Shown one piece after another: positions 15,441-24,324 of a DNA stretch of 64,000 nucleotides. The stretch is from contig DASZHD010000030.1 of assembly GCA_035938175.1 (NCBI GenBank), positions 62,001 to 126,000 of the forward strand, given 5' to 3'. Position 1 is the stretch's first letter. The number at the start of each line of letters is the position of its first letter. Position numbers and translations under genes: made by a program. The DNA is from DASRDE01 sp035938175. GTDB lineage: Bacteria > Vulcanimicrobiota > Vulcanimicrobiia > Vulcanimicrobiales > Vulcanimicrobiaceae. Below the pieces are notes generated by a model. The model did no database searches, was not told the DNA's origin, and saw nothing but the letters and a program-made list of their open reading frames with translations.

Positions 15441-17807
15441 ATGCTGGAAACCCGTACACGAACCGACGATCTGAAAACTCTGGATGCGTATTGGCGCGCG
15501 GCGAATTACTTGAGCGTCGGGCAAATCTACTTGCTTGCCAATCCGCTGCTGCGCGAGCCGTTGCGGTTAGAACAAATAAAGCCGCGTCTCTTGGGACATT
15601 GGGGCACTACGCCCGGCCTGAACCTGGTTTACGCGCACATGAACCGCGTCATCAAGCGCGACCGCTTGAATGCGATCTTCATCGCGGGACCCGGTCACGG
15701 CGGGCCCGCTGTAGTTGCAAATGCCTACCTCGAAGGAACGTACTCGGAGCGCTATCCCGCGATAACGCAAGATGAAGCGGGTCTTCGCGCGCTGTTCCGG
15801 CAATTTTCGTTTCCCGGCGGTATCCCCAGCCACGCATCGCCCGATGTGCCCGGCTCGATTCACGAAGGCGGCGAACTGGGCTACAGCTTGCTGCACGCGT
15901 ACGGCGCCGTGTTCGACAATCCGGACCTGATCGCGTGCTGCGTGGTCGGCGACGGCGAAGCGGAGACGGGACCGCTGGCGACGAGTTGGCACGGCAACAA
16001 GTTCTTGAATCCGCTGCGCGACGGCGCCGTGCTGCCGGTCCTGCACCTGAACGGCTACAAGATTGCGGGTCCTACCGTCCTAGCGCGGATCGATCAGACC
16101 GAACTGGACGCACTGCTGCGCGGCTATGGGTACGATCCGCATTTCGTTGCAGGCGACGAACCGCAGGCGGTACATGAGGCATTCGCGTCGACGCTCGACG
16201 CGGTGCTCGCGCAAATCCGCGAAATTCAAGATCGCGCGCGCTCGAGCAATGCGTTTGTGCGCTCGCCGTGGCCGATGATCGTGCTGCGCACGCCGAAAGG
16301 CTGGACGGGACCCAAGATCGTCGACGGCCTTCAGATCGAAGGCACATTTCGCGCGCACCAAGTCCCGCTCGCCGATTTTCAAGCCAAGCCTGCGCATCTG
16401 CGCATGCTCGAGGAATGGATGCGATCGTACCGGCCCGATGAATTATTCGACGCGGCGGGCAAGCTGCGTGCCGAGATCGCTTTCGCCGCTCCCGCCGGCC
16501 AACTGCGCATGAGCGCGAATGCGAATGCGAACGGCGGCGAGATCCTGCGGCGTTTGGTGCTGCCCGATTTTCGCAAATACGCGGTCGCCGTCGCAGCGCC
16601 CGGCCGAGTGACCGGAGAGAGCACGCGCGCCGCGGGGAGTATGCTGCGCGACGTGATCCGCGCGAACCCGGAATCCTTCCGGTTGTTCGCGCCGGACGAA
16701 ACGGCATCGAACCGCTTGGACGCCGTGTTCGACGTTACCAGCCGGTGTTCTACCGCAACGGTATTGCCGGCGGACGACCACGTGTCGGCGTTGGGCCGCG
16801 TGATGGAAGTGCTTAGCGAGCATTGCTGCCAAGGCTGGCTCGAGGGCTATTTGCTTACCGGCCGGCACGGTGTTTTTACGTCGTACGAAGCGTTCATTCA
16901 CATCGTCGACTCCATGTTCAACCAGCATGCCAAGTGGCTGGCAGAATGCGCGCGAATTCCCTGGCGCCGCCCGATCGCTTCGCTCAATTACTTGCTCAGT
17001 TCCCACGTTTGGCGCCAGGATCACAACGGGTTCAGCCATCAGGATCCCGGTTTTGTCGACGTCGTCGTCAATAAGACGGCGCAGGTGGTTCGCGTGTACT
17101 TGCCGCCCGATGCCAACACGCTGCTGTCGGTGATGGATCATTGCCTTCGCAGCGTGAACTACGTGAACGTCATCGTCGCCGGCAAGCAGCCCGAATTGCA
17201 ATGGCTCGACATGGAAAGTGCCATCAATCATTGCACGCAAGGCGTGGGAATCTGGAACTGGGCGAGCAACGACGAGGATGCCGAACCGGATGCCGTCATG
17301 GCTTGCGCAGGCGACGTTCCCACGCTGGAAACGCTGGCGGCGGTGGATTTCCTGCGCACGCATCTGCCCGATCTTCGCGTGCGCGTGGTCAACGTCGTCG
17401 ACTTGATGGCACTGCAGCCGCCCACCGAGCACCCGCACGGGTTGGACGACCGCGAGTTCGATTCTATCTTCACAGTCGACAAGCCGATCGTCTTTGCGTT
17501 CCACGGCTATCCGTGGCTCATTCACCGCCTGACCTACCGCAGGCACAACCACGACAACCTGCACGTGCGCGGCTACAAAGAACAGGGCACGACCACGACA
17601 CCGTTCGACATGGTCGTACGCAACGAAATGGATCGCTTTCATCTGGCCGGCGATGTTATCGATCGCGTGCCGCGTGTGTGCGACAAGGCGGGACACGTCA
17701 AACAGCTCATCCGCGACCGTTTGGTGCAGCACCGGTTGTACATCGAAGAGCACGGCGAGGATCTTCCCGACATCCGGGATTGGAAATGGACGCCGGCCGC
17801 GCGCTGA
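15441..17807 (+). CDS. xfp: xylulose-5-phosphate/fructose-6-phosphate phosphoketolase
   Basis: 788 residues, the usual family length. Thiamine-diphosphate enzyme that splits xylulose 5-P or fructose 6-P with phosphate to acetyl-phosphate and glyceraldehyde 3-P or erythrose 4-P. Signatures: GHWGTTPGLNLVYAH (52-66), IAGPGHGGPA (81-90), SFPGGIPSHASP (123-134), ThDP/Mg motif VGDGEAETGPLATSWHGNKF (169-188) and, later, HVWRQDHNGFSHQDPGF. All are intact. The stop overlaps the acetate kinase gene by 22 bp, so acetyl-phosphate is passed to ATP synthesis in one operon. The 174-bp gap upstream holds the divergent promoters; I see no Shine-Dalgarno close to ATG 15441. Confidence 0.96.
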   Translation: MLETRTRTDDLKTLDAYWRAANYLSVGQIYLLANPLLREPLRLEQIKPRLLGHWGTTPGLNLVYAHMNRVIKRDRLNAIFIAGPGHGGPAVVANAYLEGTYSERYPAITQDEAGLRALFRQFSFPGGIPSHASPDVPGSIHEGGELGYSLLHAYGAVFDNPDLIACCVVGDGEAETGPLATSWHGNKFLNPLRDGAVLPVLHLNGYKIAGPTVLARIDQTELDALLRGYGYDPHFVAGDEPQAVHEAFASTLDAVLAQIREIQDRARSSNAFVRSPWPMIVLRTPKGWTGPKIVDGLQIEGTFRAHQVPLADFQAKPAHLRMLEEWMRSYRPDELFDAAGKLRAEIAFAAPAGQLRMSANANANGGEILRRLVLPDFRKYAVAVAAPGRVTGESTRAAGSMLRDVIRANPESFRLFAPDETASNRLDAVFDVTSRCSTATVLPADDHVSALGRVMEVLSEHCCQGWLEGYLLTGRHGVFTSYEAFIHIVDSMFNQHAKWLAECARIPWRRPIASLNYLLSSHVWRQDHNGFSHQDPGFVDVVVNKTAQVVRVYLPPDANTLLSVMDHCLRSVNYVNVIVAGKQPELQWLDMESAINHCTQGVGIWNWASNDEDAEPDAVMACAGDVPTLETLAAVDFLRTHLPDLRVRVVNVVDLMALQPPTEHPHGLDDREFDSIFTVDKPIVFAFHGYPWLIHRLTYRRHNHDNLHVRGYKEQGTTTTPFDMVVRNEMDRFHLAGDVIDRVPRVCDKAGHVKQLIRDRLVQHRLYIEEHGEDLPDIRDWKWTPAAR

Positions 17808-18859
17808 ATGTCCTGAGCCTCAACCTCGGGTCGTCGTCGCTGAAGTATTCGGTGCATGCAATTTCTGCACGGAATGCCGGTGAACGCCTGAGCCGCGACG
17901 TTGAAGCGCATCCCGATCCCGCCTCCGCCGCGCAGGCCGCTTCTGCGGCGATTGCCGATGCGGTATCCGTGTGCGGAGCCATCGATGCAGTCGGGCACCG
18001 GTTCGTATTCGGCGGTCCGGACGATGCGCCCGTACGCGTAACGCCCGCGGTCATCGAGCGCTTGCAATCGCTGCAGTCGCTCGATCCGCTGCATTTGCCG
18101 GGCGAACTGGCGGTGATAGAGCAGTCCCGCCGGCAGTTGAGCGATGTGCCGAACGTGGCATGTTTCGACACGGCATTCTTTCACGATATGCCGCAGACTG
18201 CGCAAGTGCTTCCCGTTCCGGTACACGACAAGCTGCTGCGCAGGTACGGGTTCCACGGCTTATCCTATGAATCGATCGTTCACCGCTTAGGCGCCGGACT
18301 TCCATCGAAAACGATCGTCGCGCATTTGGGCAACGGCGCCAGCGCTGCCGCCCTGCTCGACGGAAAGCCCGTCGAGTCGACGATGGGATTCAGCCCGCTC
18401 AGCGGCCTGATTATGTCCACACGTCCCGGCGACTTGGATCCCGGAGTCGTGCTGTATCTGCTGGAGCGCGACGCCATGGATGCGGCAGCGTTGCGCGACA
18501 TGCTGGAAACCCGCAGCGGGCTCACCGCTCTTTCGGGCGGCGAACCGGATGTTCAAAAATTGTGCGGCCGAAACGACGAAGCGGCAAAGTTTGCCGTGGA
18601 AATGTTCGTTCGCTCCGTGGCCAAAGCGATTGGCTCGTTGGCAACCTCGCTGAACGGCGTGGATATGCTGGCGTTCACCGGCGGGATCGGCGAGCACAAC
18701 GCGGCTGTGAGGGAAGAGATAACAGCGCGCGTCCGATTTCTCAATCCCGCAATGGACGTTTGCGTTCTGCCGAGCGACGAGAACCTCGCAATTGCGCTGC
18801 GCGCCGCGCAAGTTGTGAATACAGAAAGGGAGCCGGGGTACGGCTCCCTGCGCTCCTAA
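17786..18859 (+). CDS. ackA: acetate kinase
   Basis: 357 residues; catalyses acetyl-phosphate + ADP = acetate + ATP. Motifs: VLSLNLGSSSLKYSV (9-23), DTAFFHDMP with the catalytic Asp, YGFHGLSYESI, IVAHLGNGAS, MGFSPLSGLIMSTRPGDLDPG and FTGGIGEHNAAVREE. About 40 residues shorter than typical AckA (around 400), mostly in the N-terminal lobe and loops. ATG 17786 lies inside the phosphoketolase gene (22-bp overlap), indicating translational coupling. A longer open frame back to 17141 is a shadow of the phosphoketolase. The pair gives ATP directly from pentose-phosphate-pathway sugars. Confidence 0.95.
   Translation: MDAGRALNVLSLNLGSSSLKYSVHAISARNAGERLSRDVEAHPDPASAAQAASAAIADAVSVCGAIDAVGHRFVFGGPDDAPVRVTPAVIERLQSLQSLDPLHLPGELAVIEQSRRQLSDVPNVACFDTAFFHDMPQTAQVLPVPVHDKLLRRYGFHGLSYESIVHRLGAGLPSKTIVAHLGNGASAAALLDGKPVESTMGFSPLSGLIMSTRPGDLDPGVVLYLLERDAMDAAALRDMLETRSGLTALSGGEPDVQKLCGRNDEAAKFAVEMFVRSVAKAIGSLATSLNGVDMLAFTGGIGEHNAAVREEITARVRFLNPAMDVCVLPSDENLAIALRAAQVVNTEREPGYGSLRS
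18830..18850 (-). terminator. terminator hairpin at ackA/hsp20 convergent ends
   Basis: GGGAGCCG (18830-18837), 5-nt loop, CGGCTCCC (18843-18850), an 8-bp GC stem within the last codons of ackA. On the minus strand it is followed by TTTCTGTATT, so it fits best as the terminator of the Hsp20 gene (stop at 18879). On the plus strand the nearest T-run is 16 nt away. Confidence 0.55.
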
Positions 18860-18878
18860 TTTCGGTTTTTGCGCGGAT

Positions 18879-19310
18879 CTATTCGCCCTTGACCGCGATC
18901 TTCTTCGGAGCGATCGGTTTGATGGGCGTGAGCGTGACTGCCAACACGCCTTTGTTCAGCGTCGCGTCGACGTTCTCGGGATCCAAGTCCTGAGGTAGCG
19001 TTACCGATCGGCTGAACGATCCGCTTCGCACTTCGCGGCGATAGAACCGCGCCTTCCGTTTTTCGTCCGTCTCGTTGTGCGTGCCGGATACCGTTACCGT
19101 GCTTCCGTTCACTTCAACGTTGATGTCCTTGCTTTCGTAGCCCGGCACCGCCACGTCCAGCACGTACTTCCCGTCCTTTTCGTAGACGTCCAGCGCCGGC
19201 ATCGAATACGGTGCGCGCGCGAACTGGAAGTCGGGGAGAAACGTGAAGTCGGCAAACGCACGGTTCACGAGCGATTCGAATTCCGAGGTGAGATCTTTTC
19301 TTTCCAGCAT
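18879..19310 (-). CDS. Hsp20-family small heat-shock protein
   Basis: 143 residues. An alpha-crystallin domain spans about residues 38-130 (MPALDVYEKDGKYVLDVAVPG to the GVLAVTLTPIKP beta-strand), with the family's A/G-x-L motif seen as GVLAVTL and the tail anchor as I-P-I-like PIAPKKI. These ATP-independent chaperones hold unfolded proteins as oligomers. ATG 19310 has GGAGG upstream. The gene stands alone, convergent with ackA, with no CIRCE-type inverted repeat upstream. Confidence 0.93.
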   Translation of the reverse strand: MLERKDLTSEFESLVNRAFADFTFLPDFQFARAPYSMPALDVYEKDGKYVLDVAVPGYESKDINVEVNGSTVTVSGTHNETDEKRKARFYRREVRSGSFSRSVTLPQDLDPENVDATLNKGVLAVTLTPIKPIAPKKIAVKGE

Positions 19311-19392
19311 TACAAGCCTCCGTTCATACTGTCAATCGCAGTGTAGCGCCGGCGGGAGAATCGCAAAGGAACGCGTCTTCCCGGAATGTTCC

Positions 19393-20601
19393 TCATTCGA
19401 AGCGCAGCGCGTCGATCGGGTTCAAGCGCGACGCCTTCTTTGCGGGATAGTATCCGAAAAAAACGCCGACGGCCGCGGAAAAGAGCACCGCAATGACGAC
19501 CCACTGCGCCGGAACCATAGTGGGCCACTTGGCGATCTGAGAGACCAGCGCCGTGCCGGCAAAACCTGCGATGACGCCGAAGATTCCGCCGAGCGTCGAG
19601 AGTACGACCGATTCCGTCAAAAATTGCCGCAGGATCATTGCCGCGCGCGCGCCGACCGCGCGACGCAACCCGATTTCACGCGTACGTTCGGTGACCGATA
19701 CCAGCATGATATTCATGATGCCGATGCCGCCGACGACCAGCGAAACGGCCGCAACGCTGGCAAGGAGTAATTCCATCACCGAGCTCGTCGAGGCGGCAGC
19801 GGACGCGATATCGGCGAGATTGCGCACCGAGAAATCGTCCTGATTTGGTGGAACGATACGGTGCCGCTGTTCGAGCAGCGCTTCGATTGCATTTTGAACG
19901 GACGGAATATCGCCCGCCGAGGTTGCCGAAACCATCAGCATATTCACGTACGTCGTCTGCCCTGTGATTCGTTGCATAACCGACGTGTACGGAATAACGA
20001 TCGTATCGTCTTGGTCTTGGCCCAGTCCGCTTTGGCCGCGTGCGGAAAGCGTGCCGACCACAGTAAACGGCACGCCGTGTATCGAGACCGTCTTGCCGAG
20101 CGGTGACGAGCCGTCGGGAAAAAGATTGGTCACGACCGTCTGACCCAGAACGCAGACTTTGGCGGCCGACGTCGTGTCGCTTTGTGAAAAGAACGTTCCC
20201 GCAGCGACGGGCCAGTCGCGAATAAAGGTGTACGTCGGCGCAACGCCGGCGATAACCGTTTGCCAGTTGTTGTTTGCGGCCACCGCTTGCGCCCGCGTTC
20301 CAACAACCGGAGAGACGGCCGCGACATGCGGTAATTGCGCAATCGCCATCCCGTCTCCGGGAGTAAGGGTGGAAGATCCCCCGAAACCCGTCCGCACTCC
20401 GCCTTGCGTGACGCTGCCCGGCAAGACGATCACCATGTTGCTGCCGAGGCTATTGATCTGCGAACTGATCGAGCTGGCGGCGCCCGCGCCGATAGCGACC
20501 GTGACGATGACCGCGGCCACACCGATAATGACCCCCAGCATCGTGAGCAGCGAACGGACGCGATTTCGCATCAATGCGTCAAGGGCCAACCGCAGAATCA
20601 C
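19393..20601 (-). CDS. MacB-like ABC transporter permease (FtsX family)
   Basis: 402 residues: one N-terminal membrane helix (about 19-44), a periplasmic MacB_PCD domain (about 50-240), then three helices in the FtsX domain (about 275-390) ending AKKASRLNPIDALRFE, a classical MacB ending. With the ATPase and MacA-like genes upstream it forms a tripartite-pump inner-membrane unit that pushes substrates from the periplasm through an outer-membrane channel. No TolC-type gene is in the window. Start ATG 20601 overlaps the ATPase stop by 4 bp. Confidence 0.92.
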   Translation of the reverse strand: MILRLALDALMRNRVRSLLTMLGVIIGVAAVIVTVAIGAGAASSISSQINSLGSNMVIVLPGSVTQGGVRTGFGGSSTLTPGDGMAIAQLPHVAAVSPVVGTRAQAVAANNNWQTVIAGVAPTYTFIRDWPVAAGTFFSQSDTTSAAKVCVLGQTVVTNLFPDGSSPLGKTVSIHGVPFTVVGTLSARGQSGLGQDQDDTIVIPYTSVMQRITGQTTYVNMLMVSATSAGDIPSVQNAIEALLEQRHRIVPPNQDDFSVRNLADIASAAASTSSVMELLLASVAAVSLVVGGIGIMNIMLVSVTERTREIGLRRAVGARAAMILRQFLTESVVLSTLGGIFGVIAGFAGTALVSQIAKWPTMVPAQWVVIAVLFSAAVGVFFGYYPAKKASRLNPIDALRFE

Positions 20602-21299
20602 GTCACACCGGCTACTTTCGCGCCGTCCGAGACGACGCGTCCGTCCCGGAATGCAATGATCCGTTTGGCAAAGGCCGCGACGGATGGCTCGTGAGTTACC
20701 AGCAGGATTGTGATGCCGTGCTCTTCATTCAACTGCGTGAAGAGCTGCATGATGTCCGCGGAAGATTTCGTATCGAGCGCGCCGGTGGGTTCGTCGGCCA
20801 AAATCAACGCAGGGTCGTTGGCGAGCGACCGGGCTATTGCGACGCGCTGCTGCTGTCCGCCGGAGAGCTGATTGGGCATGTGCGTTGCAACGTCGGCGAT
20901 CCCTACGGAGCTGAGTTTTTCCATCGCGATCCGCCGGCGGTCGCGTTCGTTGACGCCCGCATACAGCATCGGCAACTCGACATTTTCCTCAGCCGTCGTA
21001 CGCGCGAGCAGGTTGTATGATTGAAAAACAAACCCGAGCCGCCGGCTTCGGATATCCGAGCGCTCGTCATCGTTCAGGTTGGAGACGTCGGTTCCCTCAA
21101 AAAAATACGTTCCCGAGCTCGGCTCGTCCAGCAATCCGACGATGTGCATGAACGTCGACTTGCCCGATCCGGACGGTCCCGTAACGGCAACGAATTCGCC
21201 GCGCTCGATTACGAGCGTGACGCCGTCGAGCGCGACCGTATGAGAGGAACCGGTACCGTAGTATTTGCGCAAATCGCGCACGTCGACGATCGCGCTCAT
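20598..21299 (-). CDS. MacB-like ABC transporter ATP-binding protein
   Basis: 233 residues. Walker A GPSGSGKST (about 41-49), Q-loop, signature LSGGQQQRVAIARSLA (about 145-160), Walker B ALILADEPTGALD and the switch His in ILLVTHEPSVA are all intact. LolD/MacB type of ATPase. It sits between the MacA-like gene (end-to-start sharing one base at 21299) and the permease (4-bp overlap), so the three subunits are made together. Substrate unknown: macrolides, peptides, siderophores or lipids are all exported by relatives. Confidence 0.95.
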   Translation of the reverse strand: MSAIVDVRDLRKYYGTGSSHTVALDGVTLVIERGEFVAVTGPSGSGKSTFMHIVGLLDEPSSGTYFFEGTDVSNLNDDERSDIRSRRLGFVFQSYNLLARTTAEENVELPMLYAGVNERDRRRIAMEKLSSVGIADVATHMPNQLSGGQQQRVAIARSLANDPALILADEPTGALDTKSSADIMQLFTQLNEEHGITILLVTHEPSVAAFAKRIIAFRDGRVVSDGAKVAGVT

Positions 21300-22795
21300 T
21301 AGCGGATCGATCGCACGCCGCTTATCGGAGAAGTCGTGCCCGAATGCTGCACGCGCGAGCCCTGCTCGGAGTCTTCGACGACGATGCTTTCGCCCACTCG
21401 CAGCTCGCGCAGCGGCTGGATCGCGGCTTGCAGCCCGCTCACCAAAACGACGCGCACGGGCACGCCGCGAGGCGCACCATCCCGCATTGCGAAGACGACG
21501 CCTTTGCTGCCCGCAACGATTGCGCCGGAAACGTCACTTCCGGTGGCGCCCCAGGGTGAGGTTCCCGCCGCTTGCAGCGACCTGCCGCTTTGGCGCGTGC
21601 GCGCCGGCCGGTACGTGAGCGCCTGCAGCGGCACGAGCAAGGCATTCTTTACCGAGGCGACGGCGATGGACGTGTTCGCAGTCATGCCCGGCAACAACGC
21701 GTTGCTCGAGTTGTCGACCAAGACGACGACGGTGTACGTCACGACGTTGGCAACGGTCGTGGGATTGACGCGAACTTGTGAAACGGTTCCGTGAAACGTG
21801 CGGTTGGGGTATGCCAGCACGCTGAAGTCGACGGCGTCACCCTGACGCACGTTACCGATATCCGGTTCGCCGACCGCGATGTCGACTTCCATTTTCTTCA
21901 AGTCTTGAGCGATTGTGAACAGCGTCGGCGTCTGAAAGCTTGCGGCGACCGTTTGCCCGACCGAGACGTTTCGCGCAACGATCGTACCGTCGACGGGCGA
22001 AGCAATGGTCGTGCGTTGCAAATTGAGTGCATCTTGGCGCACCAGCGCTTCCGCGGCTTGCACCGCCGATTGCGCGGCCTGTGCGTTGCTGAACGACCCA
22101 AGCGCGGTTGCGGAGCTTTGCAAGCTCAAAGCGCTGTTTTGCGATACCGCGGCTTGTGCGGCGCGCACGGTGTTTTCGGCGGCAAGCGCGTTCGCGTAAT
22201 CGGCGTCATATTGACTCTGCGCGATGTAGCCGCGCGTAAGCAGCGAGCGATCGCGCGCGAGCGTTTGGCGGGCCAGCACCCATGCGGCCCGCGCTTTGGC
22301 GACATTTGACTGCGCTCCGGACGTTGCCGAATTTGCCGCAGCCGACGCGTACGTCGCGCCCGTTGCCGTTTGCCCGCTGGCAGCGGCCTGGGCTCGTGCT
22401 TGCGCGAGAGCGGCGTTCGCCTGATCCAATTGCGCCTGGAATTGGCTCGGATCGATCTTCGCAAGAAGTTGACCGGTGTGCACGCGGCTGTTGAAGTCGA
22501 CGTAGAGCGATTGGATCGTGCCGGATACCTGCGTGCCGACGCTGACCGTGTCTTGCGGGTTCACGGTGCCCGACGCTGCGACGCCTTGCGTCAAATTGCC
22601 GCGTGCTAAAGCCACGGTTTGGTACGAGGGTGCGGACCGCCGGCGCTCGAGTAGTTGCCAAACGGCTATCGCGAGTAAGAGTAGAAGCACCGCGGCCGCC
22701 GCCGGAAGAAGCCATTTCGGAAATTTCTGCCGCGGCGGCGGAGGTGAAACGCCTCGCCCTTCACCGTTGAGGCGCGGTTTCTCGGTTTGTAACAT
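21299..22795 (-). CDS. MacA-like periplasmic adaptor (HlyD/RND membrane-fusion family)
   Basis: 498 residues. A cytoplasmic proline-rich start is followed by one membrane helix (about 29-49), a lipoyl half-motif (SVGTQVSGTIQSLYVDFNSRVHTGQLLAKID-like region, about 85-115), a long Ala/Gln/Ser-rich helical hairpin (about 115-260), the second lipoyl half, a beta-barrel and a final membrane-proximal domain. It is longer than E. coli MacA (371), mainly through the extended Ala-rich hairpin and a Ser/Gly-rich insert near residue 405. It links the MacB unit to an outer-membrane duct. It begins 1 bp after the ATP-grasp gene. Confidence 0.9.
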   Translation of the reverse strand: MLQTEKPRLNGEGRGVSPPPPRQKFPKWLLPAAAAVLLLLLAIAVWQLLERRRSAPSYQTVALARGNLTQGVAASGTVNPQDTVSVGTQVSGTIQSLYVDFNSRVHTGQLLAKIDPSQFQAQLDQANAALAQARAQAAASGQTATGATYASAAANSATSGAQSNVAKARAAWVLARQTLARDRSLLTRGYIAQSQYDADYANALAAENTVRAAQAAVSQNSALSLQSSATALGSFSNAQAAQSAVQAAEALVRQDALNLQRTTIASPVDGTIVARNVSVGQTVAASFQTPTLFTIAQDLKKMEVDIAVGEPDIGNVRQGDAVDFSVLAYPNRTFHGTVSQVRVNPTTVANVVTYTVVVLVDNSSNALLPGMTANTSIAVASVKNALLVPLQALTYRPARTRQSGRSLQAAGTSPWGATGSDVSGAIVAGSKGVVFAMRDGAPRGVPVRVVLVSGLQAAIQPLRELRVGESIVVEDSEQGSRVQHSGTTSPISGVRSIR

Positions 22796-22796
22796 G

Positions 22797-23288
22797 TCAG
22801 CGCCGTCCTGTCGGCCGATGAGCGAAAACTGCTCCCTTATCGTGCGCGTGCGGCGCCAGGCGCGGTTTTACGGCGGCTGACCCGAGTGCGTTTGCATGCG
22901 CGCAGCCGATGCGATAGTCGTTCTCGCGCAAATATACCGGCGATAGTTCCAGGCTTTCGAGTTGCTCGCGCGAGTACAGATCCGCGCAGCGCACCAGCAG
23001 ATTCGTAAGCGTATTCCGTTCCTGCGCACGGTCGGGAAGCACGCCGCGCCGGCGCAGTTTGTCGACGATGCCGGACGCCTTTTCGCGCGTGAGCGGGCAA
23101 CTGCGAAAGACGCGTTCGTCCTGGCACGTTACGGCAAGTATCTTTCCGTATCGATCGTCCGGCTCGCAGGCGATCTCCAAAACGATTCCGCGATCGACGT
23201 CGGCATGACCCAAGAAACGCTCGTCGGTTACCGGCGCGTGGATACCGTACCGCTTGAGAAGGATGCCGAGATCCTCTTGCGTCAACAT
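22797..23288 (-). CDS. stand-alone fragment of an ATP-grasp_5 (acyl-CoA synthetase beta-like) domain
   Basis: 163 residues. It begins LTQEDLGILLKRYGIHAP, the usual entry of ADP-forming acyl-CoA synthetase beta domains, and contains PLTREKASGIVDKLRRRGVL, NLLVRCADLYSREQ and LESLELSPVYLRENDYRIG, which match the last third of such domains. The catalytic middle of ATP-grasp (lysine-rich strands and ATP loop) is missing, so it is probably not an enzyme by itself. ATG 23288 overlaps the Pta-like gene by 7 bp and ends 1 bp before the MacA-like start. A regulatory or subunit role in acetyl-CoA metabolism is an inference. Confidence 0.65.
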   Translation of the reverse strand: MLTQEDLGILLKRYGIHAPVTDERFLGHADVDRGIVLEIACEPDDRYGKILAVTCQDERVFRSCPLTREKASGIVDKLRRRGVLPDRAQERNTLTNLLVRCADLYSREQLESLELSPVYLRENDYRIGCAHANALGSAAVKPRLAPHAHDKGAVFAHRPTGRR

Positions 23289-24217
23289 TGTCGTTTTTTC
23301 TCCTCGACCAAAAGCCGGGCTAACGCGCACGATAATACGCGAGCGTCGATTGAATCTGCGCGGCTCGTGAACACGATCGGAACGGCAGCTCCGGTAACCA
23401 CTGCGGCAAACGGCGCATGCAGCAGCACGTCGAAAGCTTTGTAGAGGATGTTGCCGGACTGCAAATCGGGCGACAGCAGAATGTCGGCGCGTCCGGCCGC
23501 GCAGGAGTGTATGCCTTTTGCCTGCGCCGCACCCTCGGCCAGCGCATCGTCGAGTGCGAGCGGTCCGTCTACGACCCCGCCGGTGATTTGCCCGCGCCGC
23601 GCCATCTCCGAAAGAGCGGCCGCGTCCAGCGTGGCTTGCATGCCGGAAACCACTGTTTCGACGGCGGCAAGCACTGCAACCCGAGGCCGGGGAATTCCGA
23701 TGGCTCGCGCAAGATCGATCGCGTTTTGCGCGATCTGCGCTTTGACGTTGACATCGGGCGCGATGTTCACCGCGCCGTCCGTCAACAGTACCGGCGTTTC
23801 GCGCCCGGGAAGCTCTGTTACGACGACGTGGCTGAGCCGCTTGCTGCGCAACCGCGGCTCGGCGAGCACCGCATGAAGCAGCGAATCGCTGTGAAGTGCG
23901 CCCTTGACGATCATCTCGACATTGCCGTCGGCAGCCAGCAATGCGGCTGTAACCGATTCGCGCCCGGGAGCCGCGCGCACGATGTGCGCTCCGCGCAGGT
24001 TCCAGCCGCAGCGGTTTGCGGTGTCGTAGATCTTGTTTTCATCGCCGACGAGCACCGGCTCGATGACGCCGCGCTCGCCCGCGGTCAAAGCCCCGCCCAG
24101 CGAAAACGGGTCGAGCGGATCGACGATCGCGGCGCGTACCGGTTCGAGCCTGTACGCCTGCTCCGCCAGCCGCGCCAACGGCTGCGGGACGGTTTGCGTT
24201 GGAATGGGGCTCGTCAT
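23282..24217 (-). CDS. phosphate acetyl/butyryltransferase family enzyme
   Basis: 311 residues of the PTA_PTB fold: AAIVDPLDPFSLGGALTAGERGVIEPVLVGD (about 29-58), MIVKGALHSDSLLHAVL, VVTELPGRETPVLLTDGAVNIAPD, VAVLAAVETV and ADILLSPDLQSGNILYKAFDVL. It moves an acyl group between CoA and phosphate, most likely acetyl-phosphate here because phosphoketolase and acetate kinase are 4.5 kb away. The family also includes phosphate butyryltransferases and cannot be separated by eye. First gene of a five-gene leftward operon. A TAGGCT box ends 6 nt before ATG 24217. Confidence 0.88.
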   Translation of the reverse strand: MTSPIPTQTVPQPLARLAEQAYRLEPVRAAIVDPLDPFSLGGALTAGERGVIEPVLVGDENKIYDTANRCGWNLRGAHIVRAAPGRESVTAALLAADGNVEMIVKGALHSDSLLHAVLAEPRLRSKRLSHVVVTELPGRETPVLLTDGAVNIAPDVNVKAQIAQNAIDLARAIGIPRPRVAVLAAVETVVSGMQATLDAAALSEMARRGQITGGVVDGPLALDDALAEGAAQAKGIHSCAAGRADILLSPDLQSGNILYKAFDVLLHAPFAAVVTGAAVPIVFTSRADSIDARVLSCALARLLVEEKKRQC

Positions 24218-24223
24218 GCACCG

Positions 24224-24229
24224 AGCCTA
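24224..24229 (-). promoter_or_regulatory. -10-like box TAGGCT before the Pta-like/MacAB operon
   Basis: On the minus strand TAGGCT is followed by 6 nt and then the ATG at 24217, with no Shine-Dalgarno. This is the same spacing as at 5811, 5853, 33473 and 38287. Confidence 0.4.
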
Positions 24230-24324
24230 CCGCAGCGGGATGACCGCTCCGAGAACGACTGAGGAACGGGCGTTCCGCAGTTAGTCTCGCGCGGGTCCTT
24301 TACTAAGTACTGGAGGTAGTCTCG

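Noticed and set aside
16443..17753. Minus-strand 436-codon frame opposite phosphoketolase
   Set aside because: Entirely antisense to a complete phosphoketolase with intact motifs.
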